From: Methanobacteriota archaeon
GTDB lineage: Archaea; Thermoplasmatota; Thermoplasmata; SG8-5
Length of the DNA: 40,281 nt
Direction of reading: 5' to 3'
Assembly (NCBI GenBank): GCA_013791785.1
Contig: VMTD01000141.1
Span: forward strand, 1-40,281
In this document: in pieces, positions 32,620 through 40,281 of the stretch
How the letters are laid out: every line of letters begins with the position of its first letter
Position numbering within the stretch: position 1 is the stretch's first letter
The notes under the pieces: model-generated
Told to the model about the DNA's origin: nothing
What the model saw: only the letters and a program-made list of their open reading frames with translations
The model's database searches: none
Translations under genes and position numbers: made by a program

Positions 32620-35600
32620 TCACCCAGTCAATATTGTTTCTCCGGTGATTTGCACATCGTCCACGAAGAAGCCGCCGAAGTCCGGATCGCCCTGAGCGAC
32701 GTTATTGCTATGCGCATATCCCGCATCCGAATTGGTTATGACACGGAACCGAATCTGTATGGCATTTCCCGAGAAGCTGGATAGGTCTATGTTAACCCTT
32801 GTGAGCGAGCCAAGGTTCACCCAATAGGTGCCAACATCGCCAGGGTCACTGATTCCCGTGTATGATTTTCCGTCCCCGGGATATCCATCCTCCCAATCAG
32901 CGTCGGTGCCCGAAATGTTCCATGCCGACCTCACGCCGAGGTTCACAGCGGTCCATGTTATGCCGTTGTCCTGGGTTATTTCCACCCTGAAACCGTCCGG
33001 CGGGGCGCCGCTGGCAAAATTGAGGTTGAACTTCACATAGGCACTGAGGTAGGCCGTTTTCGCGTTCGTGAGGTCGATGGGCGTGCTCATCAGGTAATTG
33101 TCAATGCCCGGTTTCATCAGACCGGTCAAGGGATCCACATTGCCCCAGCTGTAACTTCCGCTGTGGGCCTGGGCACCTGTCAAATACCAAAGGTCCTGGC
33201 TCGCAGAATCCGGCACTGCGGAATTGGGTCGTGAAACCGTTACCCTGACATCGTCGATGTACCAGCCGTAGCCGGTACCGCCGCCGTACTGGTAATACTG
33301 GAATTTGACACTGACATTGGAACGCCATTCATATCCCGCCGCAATCGTGTTTGGCACGTAGTTCAGCAGGTTCAGACTGACCTTCTCCCAGGTGAACGTG
33401 CCGCGGCCGCTGATGCCGTTCCAGCCCCACTGGATGAAAGTGCCGTAGCTGTCCACCCTGTCGGTAATATTCAGGCGCAGGTTGCCGGTATAGGCACTGC
33501 TCGGGACAACGTATTTCCATTTGAGGGGTCCTGCCGCGGATTCCTTGTATCCGACCATCAGAATGCCGCCGTTCGCGCCAGGCACCATGTTGTACTTGTG
33601 CCAGAACTCGAGGGTGGCTTTTTCCTGATTCCTGAGGTCCATGGCCTTTGTCACCGCGCTCTTGTTGACGTTGGCACCGTCCGGGGCAAGGCCGGGAGTT
33701 GAGCCGCTGCCTCCTCCGACTCCGGTGGTGAAGGACCATGGATTCGTAGCTCCGGTTGATGCAAGGCTGTTGCCAGACGCATCTTCAGCTGCGTTTGAAA
33801 CACTGCAGGTGTAACTTTTCATTTGATTGAAATCATAATGCTTGGCAGTCAGTTCGGTGCGGAGTGAATTCCAGACATATGTCCAACCGCCCGGGTTGGG
33901 TGCGCAGCCGAAAGCCGCCTGCACGCTGGCAGTATCCATTGCCTCGCTGAACATGATAACGATAGGCTGTCCTGTGCCGACACCTGTAGAGCCATCCGAT
34001 GGCGTCGTGGAGATTATGGTCGGTTGTATGTAATCTTCAGTCCTGAAGCTCCATGGATTCGGAACAGCTCCGGTCGCCAATGCATTTCCGGTGGTGTCCA
34101 GTCCGGTGATTGTCACGGTGTACAGTACACCACCGGTGGTGAAGGCGTTGTGGCTGATGGTGGCTATTGTGTTGGTGGGATTATTCCAAGCAATTGCCAG
34201 TCCGCCCGGGTTCGGCGAGATACTGTATCCCACCGAGCCTGTGTTCATTGCCTCGCTGAAGGTGACAATCACAAGTTGGGTGAGGGCGACCCCTGTCGCC
34301 CCGCTCACAGGTACTGTATTGGTGATTGTTGGTGGAATTTCGATTGCTGTTGTGAATGTCCAGGGGTTAGGAATTACACCGGCTTCAAGTGGATCTGTAC
34401 CATCATTTCCGCCAGTTATTCTGAAGGTGTACGGGGTGTTGGACGCGAAGCTGTTGGTGTGGCTGTATGTCGCAACGGTGTTACCCGCGCTCCAAACCAC
34501 TGACCAGACAGTTACTAGCGGTAGGCAGGTGTAGGTCACGGAAGCCGTGTTCATTGCCTTGCTGAAGGTCACGACCACCGTAGAGGTCAATGCCACATTC
34601 ACTGCGCCATTGGCCGGCGTGGTCATGGTTATCACCGGAGGCCCGGTCGTTGTGAAGGTCCAGGGGTTGGGTATTACATCCGCAATGAGGGCATTGCTGC
34701 TGGTGTCCTCAGCACTTAAAACTGTAACTGTGTAGCTTGTACTCTCGTTAAAGTTGCTATGGCTCAATGTGACCGCTGTAAATCCTCCGTTCCACGCAGT
34801 GCTCCATCCGCCTGGGTCTGGTGTCACGCTGTAGCTGAATGTTGTGGGATTTATCTCCTTGTTGAAGGTGATGACGATGTTGTCAGTCAAGGCAATATTT
34901 GTCGCTGCGTTCGCCGGTACTGTGTTGACTATGTAAGGTGATGAATTCCAGATAATGTCAACGCTCAACAGGTCGATGCGGCTGATGTCGAAACTATAAT
35001 CAACGTAGACGCCCCACGTAAGCACTCCGCCAATAATGTAGGCGGCACACCCAGCGCCACTGACGCTTCTTGTGAACACCGCGTCTGTATCTGCTGCGGC
35101 TGATACTACAATCCCTACCTGTGCCCATGCCCCGTTCGTGGCCCATATCCCGAAGTCCGTTGCCTGGTTGCATTGTCCGTCAAAGTTGAAATTAATCTGT
35201 GTTATGGTGGCAGGGCTCTCGGCGATCTGGAACTCGCTCCACATGAATACCTCATCACCGTTGCCCGGGTTAGGTGTTGTCCACCTGACATTGTTTGATG
35301 TGGCAATTTGCCCATATTCTGTTGTCGTGGCTTCAGTTTGGCTGTTCAAGTTGCCTCCTGTGGGCGGCATGGCATCAACGTCGCAATAGTAAGCCCTGTG
35401 CGTGGCAGATGGGCTGGTGATTGCGGCATATGTGTAGGTGGTGGTTGCCATGGTGCTCGGCCCAGGCAATGAGGACCTTGTCTGCTCCTCACCCTCGAGC
35501 TGGATGATTATGCTCTCCAGGATGTTCTGGAACACGCTCTCCAGTTGAGTTGGGTCGTTGGTGAAGTAGTAGTGCCCGACATTGTCCACGCCTGGAGCGC

Positions 35601-38600
35601 TCTCACCGTATTTTCCGCCTGCGCTATCGAGTATTATCGGCGACGAATCAGCGCAATGCCACATGTCATATTCTTCAGGATATGTGACTGCGGGTGAGGT
35701 GCGGGACCAGCTAGGGTCATCCCCTGCGCTTGGGTAGGCCGGGTCATGCGGTATTCCGGAGACGCCGATTGTGTATATTATTGGTGGTGCATTCAGAATT
35801 CCTTTCATGCCGTTGACATTAACACCACCGTTTGTCCACTGGTTGTCTGTCATGGTCGTTCCCCAGTTGCAGTTCGGTGTCCATTCATCGTCTCTGTTTG
35901 ACTGCCCATCCCCAAGCCCGATTACGAACTCCATTCTGTCAAGGCTGAGAAGGTTTGGAAGTGTGGGGTTGACGTTCAATGCATTGTTCACAGCGTATTC
36001 GACGCTTTTGCCCAATGTGTCATAGAACGGTGTGCCTCCCGCAACGTTCGTGAATCCGTTCAGCGCATTAATCAATGTTTGCTTGTTGGTGGCTGTCATA
36101 TACAAGTAATTGGCAGGGGATATCAGAGGTGCAAAGTCAGCACCATTGTTGAAGGTGAATATGATTGCCCTGTCCACATCAGTAAGTTCCTGGATGAATC
36201 CTATTGTCGCTACTCTGGCATTGTACCATCTCGAGGCTGGGTTGGTGTATGTGCCTGGCAAATTGTTACCGCTTGCGTCCCATGCCATGGAGCCGGAGGA
36301 GTCAATGGCGAACACCACATCGAGGGGCTTTCTGGACGTGGTCGTCGCACCGGCCGGTTCCTGCAGCCAGGTGGCCTTGTCAAATGTGTGGTAGAATCCC
36401 GGGTCAGTGCAGTTCTCGATGTATTTGCTGGCAGTATAGTCCCAGTCCTTCTCGATGTTCACGCTGACCGCTGTGGTTCCGAAATATTCCAATGGGCCTT
36501 CGCCGTTGATGAGGGTGATGGTGCTGCTGTGCGACCATTTTCCGGCCCCGAATTCCATGTTATCCCAGAAGAAATAGACGTAAATCTGCCTGCTGGCATT
36601 GTTGTTCGACCACTCGAATATCTCGGGTACTTCCGCTATCGGGTCGAGAAGAACATGAATCGTTCTCTGGCCGGCGAAAAGCGGAACCCATATTATCTCG
36701 GCAGTGGTCAAGCCGCCCGGTGATACAGATATTGAATCCGAACCAATCTGGGTGGAACCGTCAAGGAACCTGACAAGGACATTTCCGGTTGAACCGCCGG
36801 TGTTCTGGACCGTGACCTTTATCACATAACCGCTCCCAAGCTGAGGATAATCGTTGGAAATCGAGATGTCCGTGTTTGTCACCCTGAGTTCTATCCTGTC
36901 CTCGGGCTTATCGAACCACCTGAGCACCATGAAGACAAATTCCGTCCTCTGCTCGAAAACATCGAGATTGGAGGGCAACCAGGCCGTTGTCACGGCCCTG
37001 TAGGGTATGCCGGAGGTGGGTTGGAACCGAACAGAATTGTAATTGCCCGAATCATCCTGGGTGAATCCTGAAGCGCCTGCCACGGGTACCATGTAATCGG
37101 CATCCCCGTCGTCGGTCATGGAGTATTCCATACCGTGGGATATCGGGTCTTTTACAACGCCCTGCAATTCTGTTCCAGTACCCTGGTCTGCCGTGACAGA
37201 CAATATTCCGAAGTACTGACTGAGGAAGCCAGAATCAATTGTGTCTATTCCTGTACCTATCAGCCAGAAATTGCCGCCGATTTCAGTGTAGCTTGTTATG
37301 TTGAGCAGGTCGTTCGGAGTGAGAGAGTTGTCGGTCTGACCGGCGACCCATATCACGGCGTTGTACTCGCTCAATCCGACACCGTTCACGCCTGCCTCGA
37401 AGGCCGGGCCATCCAGATCCACGCTAACGTTGTGCAGTTCGTAGTCATAGCCCAAGTAATCAAGGGATGCAATCATATCTAAGGTCTCATTGTGATTGGA
37501 ACCGCCATTGTTGGTGCTGCCGTCATCGTCAATCAGCAGAACCCTGTACCGGACGTTCAGTTCCCCCATTCCCCAGTAATTGGATATCATATTGTTGAGT
37601 TTGTTGCTCTCGGGAATCATGTTGAACGGGTCAATCATTATCCATATCCTGTGGTAACCGAGGGTCTGGGGGGTCCAGGTCTCATTGACCGTAACCGTGT
37701 TGTTGTTGCCAATTCCCAGCGTGGTGTTGAGGTAGCTGTACACTTCCTTGATGATATTTTGGTCGGCATCATATATTCTTAGAAGGTATTCGACCCTGTC
37801 GGATGCGGGATTGTAGACCTTGAAACCATTGTTACGTACAGTGAAGCTGATGGTAACGGGCTGCTTGAAGAAAACAATCTTCGGCATGGTGGTCTGGGAT
37901 GAAATAGCCAAATCTTCCGTGAATTTATATTCAATATTGCCCAACCACATAATTGCCTTGTATGCATACTGTGCCTGAATGGCCGTATCGGAAATCCTGG
38001 CGAAGCTCCATGTCTGGGTCAGTCTCCTGGAATCCCTGGTCGGGTTGCCGAGGTCCAGGTCCGAATCGTAGGTCATGGCATACACCTCGGATTCACCGAA
38101 GTTGGTGAGGGCTATCCTGTCTTTATCCATGACGCCCATGGTCGGCCAATGGAACACATCGCCGGTCCCGATTGAAATCGGGTTATCCGCGAAGTAATCG
38201 GTCACCGGGTTGGTATAGTTGCCATAGAGTGATGTGTTGAGTAGTGCCGCATCGGGCATGAGGAAAGATGTTGGAACCATGAGATAATTCTTTGCAAACT
38301 CATCGAGGTCACCCCACACACCGCCCAACTTCGCGTCCCTCCAGAATCCCTGGCTTATCAACCAGAGGCTGCCGCCCTGCGCGCCGGATGAAGTGTTCGT
38401 GCCGCCGTTGAGGAATAATATCAGCTGCTTAATGTCCTTGAGCGTGAGCGTACCGGTTTCCCTGTAACCGGTCATCCATACGACGATGTCATAATCCTTC
38501 AATGGGTAATCGCCGTAATCATATCCCGGGCCGTCGCCGGCGCCAACCGTCACAAAATCATAGACAAAATCAGCGGATTCGAGAGACGCCCTCATGTATG

Positions 38601-39870
38601 AAACAGTATCATAATCGCTCAGGTCGTTCACGTGACCGTCATCATCCACCAGAAGGATTCTGGGCATGACCACAATGCTCCTGTTGGCCTCATTGTCCCA
38701 TGTGGCTGAAGGATCTTCTGTCCCGTCCAGGGGCCAGGCGCTGACTATTATGGTGTGATTACCGCCCGGGGATGCAAGCCAATCCATGGAAGCGTCGCGT
38801 TCACCGGACATGGGCACGAGTATGGTGAGGTTGCCTATCATGTTGGTCTTGTTGTTCATGTAGAACGATACATTTACCCTGGAACCGGCATAGCCCAGGT
38901 TCTGAACTGTGGCGGTAATGGTTACCTGATCCCCATTGGTGGGCTGGTCATTGCTGAATCTGATATTGGCGCTGTCCACGACAATCTGGGGATTCTCCCC
39001 GACTATGATGCCCACCGGGAATTTGAAGAACACACCGGAGGTCTGATTGTAATTGTTGGTAGCGAAGAACTTGAAATCGTAGTAACCCACGCTGGTCTGG
39101 TTGGGCTGATTGCAAACCGCGAGGTAGATATTGTCATCGAGATGGCCGTATTCCACCCCGTCCGTGTCAATGAAAGTATCGGTCAGCTGGGTGTACGGTC
39201 TCCCGTCCTTGTACATGGTGCCCATGTTCACGAAGACGCTGCTTCTGTTGAGATTGTTCTGTGGGTCAAGAACCTCCACATACATGATGAACGGAACCGT
39301 GAAAGAAATCGGGCCCGGGTCATCCACCGGTGTCGCGATGTCGACATCCACCCATGCGCGTTTTATTATCGGATAATAAGTGTGAACTTGCAGGCCAAGA
39401 GTTTCATGCCAGACCAGCGTGTTCCTCTCCTGGTCCACTATGGTTAGGGAGAAGGTGGAATTATTGTCGAGGGTGGTCACGTTCGCGTTTCCGACGAAGA
39501 GTTTCCAGTACTCGCCCACGTTCCACTTTGCATTGCCGTTGGCATCCACGAGCCCGTCATTTACGTCTTCCACCAGCATCGTGTCGTCCACTGCAAGGTA
39601 AATCTTGATCCACATATTGTCCATGACCTGGCCGCCCTGATGCAGTATTCGGAAATCTACACCTTGCGTCCAGTTATCAACGTTCACCGGATGAATGCTG
39701 CACTTCAGGTCCACCACGAAGGACTGCTTGGGTGCGGGCATGGTGCCCACCATGGTAATCACGCCGGAGAACAGCACGACAGTAATACTCAACATAAGAA
39801 TCGTGCCGATTATCTCACTCACACCGGTCTTTTCCCAGACAATTTTCCTCTTGATCCTTTCGCCTGCCAT
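32620..39870 (-). CDS. Giant pilin-signal surface protein with VWA and Big_5-type repeats, paralogue B (2416 aa)
   Basis: It is collinear with paralogue A: pilin signal (KIVWEKTG then VSEIIGTILMLSITVVLF), CARDB-like domain, two VDDD Rossmann-like modules (about 404 and 774 onward), a VWA domain with MIDAS DSSGS (Asp1190), and C-terminal jelly-roll modules with GWYIDDV and GFFVDDV. The difference is an extra ~590 residues (about 1470-2060) between the VWA and C-terminal modules. This insert holds a Cys-containing beta domain and four tandem SbsA/Big_5-type Ig repeats. The MIDAS is complete, so metal-dependent adhesion is plausible. GAGGAG at 39876-39881 lies five bases before the ATG, and a TATA box at 39916-39925 predicts a 25-base leader. 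It is the first gene of a two-gene operon; no membrane anchor other than the pilin helix is visible. Confidence 0.9.
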   Translation of the reverse strand: MAGERIKRKIVWEKTGVSEIIGTILMLSITVVLFSGVITMVGTMPAPKQSFVVDLKCSIHPVNVDNWTQGVDFRILHQGGQVMDNMWIKIYLAVDDTMLVEDVNDGLVDANGNAKWNVGEYWKLFVGNANVTTLDNNSTFSLTIVDQERNTLVWHETLGLQVHTYYPIIKRAWVDVDIATPVDDPGPISFTVPFIMYVEVLDPQNNLNRSSVFVNMGTMYKDGRPYTQLTDTFIDTDGVEYGHLDDNIYLAVCNQPNQTSVGYYDFKFFATNNYNQTSGVFFKFPVGIIVGENPQIVVDSANIRFSNDQPTNGDQVTITATVQNLGYAGSRVNVSFYMNNKTNMIGNLTILVPMSGERDASMDWLASPGGNHTIIVSAWPLDGTEDPSATWDNEANRSIVVMPRILLVDDDGHVNDLSDYDTVSYMRASLESADFVYDFVTVGAGDGPGYDYGDYPLKDYDIVVWMTGYRETGTLTLKDIKQLILFLNGGTNTSSGAQGGSLWLISQGFWRDAKLGGVWGDLDEFAKNYLMVPTSFLMPDAALLNTSLYGNYTNPVTDYFADNPISIGTGDVFHWPTMGVMDKDRIALTNFGESEVYAMTYDSDLDLGNPTRDSRRLTQTWSFARISDTAIQAQYAYKAIMWLGNIEYKFTEDLAISSQTTMPKIVFFKQPVTISFTVRNNGFKVYNPASDRVEYLLRIYDADQNIIKEVYSYLNTTLGIGNNNTVTVNETWTPQTLGYHRIWIMIDPFNMIPESNKLNNMISNYWGMGELNVRYRVLLIDDDGSTNNGGSNHNETLDMIASLDYLGYDYELHNVSVDLDGPAFEAGVNGVGLSEYNAVIWVAGQTDNSLTPNDLLNITSYTEIGGNFWLIGTGIDTIDSGFLSQYFGILSVTADQGTGTELQGVVKDPISHGMEYSMTDDGDADYMVPVAGASGFTQDDSGNYNSVRFQPTSGIPYRAVTTAWLPSNLDVFEQRTEFVFMVLRWFDKPEDRIELRVTNTDISISNDYPQLGSGYVIKVTVQNTGGSTGNVLVRFLDGSTQIGSDSISVSPGGLTTAEIIWVPLFAGQRTIHVLLDPIAEVPEIFEWSNNNASRQIYVYFFWDNMEFGAGKWSHSSTITLINGEGPLEYFGTTAVSVNIEKDWDYTASKYIENCTDPGFYHTFDKATWLQEPAGATTTSRKPLDVVFAIDSSGSMAWDASGNNLPGTYTNPASRWYNARVATIGFIQELTDVDRAIIFTFNNGADFAPLISPANYLYMTATNKQTLINALNGFTNVAGGTPFYDTLGKSVEYAVNNALNVNPTLPNLLSLDRMEFVIGLGDGQSNRDDEWTPNCNWGTTMTDNQWTNGGVNVNGMKGILNAPPIIYTIGVSGIPHDPAYPSAGDDPSWSRTSPAVTYPEEYDMWHCADSSPIILDSAGGKYGESAPGVDNVGHYYFTNDPTQLESVFQNILESIIIQLEGEEQTRSSLPGPSTMATTTYTYAAITSPSATHRAYYCDVDAMPPTGGNLNSQTEATTTEYGQIATSNNVRWTTPNPGNGDEVFMWSEFQIAESPATITQINFNFDGQCNQATDFGIWATNGAWAQVGIVVSAAADTDAVFTRSVSGAGCAAYIIGGVLTWGVYVDYSFDISRIDLLSVDIIWNSSPYIVNTVPANAATNIALTDNIVITFNKEINPTTFSYSVTPDPGGWSTAWNGGFTAVTLSHSNFNESTSYTVTVLSAEDTSSNALIADVIPNPWTFTTTGPPVITMTTPANGAVNVALTSTVVVTFSKAMNTASVTYTCLPLVTVWSVVWSAGNTVATYSHTNSFASNTPYTFRITGGNDGTDPLEAGVIPNPWTFTTAIEIPPTITNTVPVSGATGVALTQLVIVTFSEAMNTGSVGYSISPNPGGLAIAWNNPTNTIATISHNAFTTGGVLYTVTITGLDTTGNALATGAVPNPWSFRTEDYIQPTIISTTPSDGSTGVGTGQPIVIMFSEAMDTASVQAAFGCAPNPGGWTYVWNSLRTELTAKHYDFNQMKSYTCSVSNAAEDASGNSLASTGATNPWSFTTGVGGGSGSTPGLAPDGANVNKSAVTKAMDLRNQEKATLEFWHKYNMVPGANGGILMVGYKESAAGPLKWKYVVPSSAYTGNLRLNITDRVDSYGTFIQWGWNGISGRGTFTWEKVSLNLLNYVPNTIAAGYEWRSNVSVKFQYYQYGGGTGYGWYIDDVRVTVSRPNSAVPDSASQDLWYLTGAQAHSGSYSWGNVDPLTGLMKPGIDNYLMSTPIDLTNAKTAYLSAYVKFNLNFASGAPPDGFRVEITQDNGITWTAVNLGVRSAWNISGTDADWEDGYPGDGKSYTGISDPGDVGTYWVNLGSLTRVNIDLSSFSGNAIQIRFRVITNSDAGYAHSNNVAQGDPDFGGFFVDDVQITGETILTG
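33727..34950 (-). repeat. Four tandem ~305-base repeats coding for Big_5-type Ig domains
   Basis: Each unit encodes an Ig-like domain that begins with [IV]xxTxPxxGAxxVALT-type sequence, contains VTFSxAMNTxSV and ends in NPW[TS]F. Approximate units on the plus scale are 34658-34950, 34350-34655, 34040-34345 and 33727-34030. Some DNA identity remains (the string GTGTTCATTGCCT recurs), which suggests fairly recent duplication. Confidence 0.75.
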
Positions 39871-39951
39871 AAAATCTCCTCTTTTCCTTTGATAAATAGA
39901 GTATGCCCAATATCCTATATAAACCTAGAGTGGTTATAACCAATGTTTAAT
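39871..39951 (-). promoter_or_regulatory. Promoter and ribosome site of the giant-protein operon
   Basis: The minus strand carries GGTTTATATA (39925-39916) and GAGGAG (39881-39876) ahead of the ATG at 39870. The inner edge of the right end repeat is only 27 bases upstream of the TATA box, so the repeat occupies the place where operators or a BRE would lie. Confidence 0.65.
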
Positions 39952-40214
39952 CCGTCCCGCAATCAAAATCGGTTCTAGAATGTCGATTGCGGAAATTCAT
40001 CACACGATGATTGGGATTGCTCTTTGGTTGAATTCATCATGGCGAACGCTCTTTATTGCATAGATTTAGTTTCCGCATTCACCGATTGTTTGTAAAACGA
40101 AGGCAATTTTATGATGCTAAATTTTGCAATAAACTACCAGCCCCTAAGTTGCTAATATTTATTGCGGGGCTGGATGTTTACCTCCATAAGCCATGCATCT
40201 GATTTATCAAAGCT
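39952..40214 (-). repeat. Right copy of the ~265-base inverted repeat bracketing the window
   Basis: Inverted counterpart of 1-267. Positions 40126-40214 are identical to the first 89 bases of the window; the inner part is diverged. The inner-edge hairpin here is CCGCAATC (39957-39964) with GATTGCGG (39985-39992): the same place and same outer bases as in the left copy, but a different stem, so pairing rather than sequence is kept. Confidence 0.9.
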
Positions 40215-40281
40215 AATTCGCTTTGATTTCATATGTTTGTTTATTGCACGATGCATGGCGGATTCCCACGATGTTTCCGCA
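40152..40281 (-). CDS. C-terminal part of an unidentified repeated gene (cut by window edge)
   Basis: On the minus strand one frame is open from the window edge to TAG at 40154-40152, giving 42 residues that include TSWESAMHRAINKHMKSKR and end in DAWLMEVNIQPRNKY. The last 20 codons are identical to those at the left end of the window. The segment is basic, as transposase C-termini often are, but no catalytic motif is visible and I do not recognise the family. A hairpin pair follows the stop codon. Confidence 0.55.
   Translation of the reverse strand, partial: AETSWESAMHRAINKHMKSKRISFDKSDAWLMEVNIQPRNKY

Noticed and set aside
1-40281. The whole window as a provirus or giant transposon with terminal inverted repeats
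   Set aside because: It contains housekeeping purH and folC-nth and the pilus operon, with no capsid, portal, integrase or replication gene; two separate copies of a dispersed repeat explain the ends better.

Overview
The window looks archaeal, most likely from a Thermoplasmatota-type lineage; that placement is inferred from gene content, not from a marker tree. Supporting signs are TATA-box promoters about 25 bases upstream of near-leaderless or short-leader genes, class III (pilin-type) signal sequences of the archaeal form ending in G before a V[AS]E-type hydrophobic helix, an archaeal Tad/type IV pilus motor, and many proteins carrying zinc ribbons. The average base composition is moderately GC-rich, with a few clearly AT-rich patches.

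Layout. Both ends of the window carry the same ~265-base sequence in inverted orientation (1-267 and 39952-40214). The outer 89 bases are identical. It contains the 3' end of an unidentified coding sequence that points into the window, so the window is bracketed by two copies of a dispersed repeat, plausibly an insertion element. Region 0.3-3.4 kb holds a Cas4-like PD-(D/E)XK nuclease domain interrupted by four membrane helices, a CPBP-family membrane protease with a zinc ribbon, a cluster of REP-like palindromes and a small basic protein with a clean intrinsic-type terminator. Region 3.6-9.7 kb is housekeeping: a TPR protein, bifunctional PurH, a FolC-endonuclease III fusion and a zinc-ribbon/TPR protein. 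Region 9.9-16.6 kb is one operon: a pilin-like secreted protein, a TadA-type ATPase, TadB- and TadC-type platform proteins and a second TadA-type ATPase. Copies of a 32-base sequence in opposite orientation sit at the two ends of this operon.

Region 16.7-39.9 kb is almost entirely minus-strand genes for very large surface proteins. These are a 1843-residue beta-rich/CARDB protein with a membrane anchor and four cytoplasmic-side zinc ribbons, an M14 carboxypeptidase fused to a C11 (clostripain-like) protease, an AlbA_2/Schlafen-type regulator, and two tandem paralogues of 1840 and 2416 residues. Each paralogue starts with an archaeal pilin signal and carries a von Willebrand A domain and jelly-roll-like C-terminal modules. 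A short C-terminal remnant that may come from a third paralogue lies downstream of them.

Working idea (inference): the Tad motor at 10-16.6 kb assembles a filament or pseudopilus, and the two giant pilin-signal proteins are its adhesin or tip components, in the way PilY1-like VWA proteins cap bacterial type IV pili. The CARDB protein and the M14-C11 protease would be cell-surface partners. Nothing in the sequence proves this link beyond the shared signal type and proximity.
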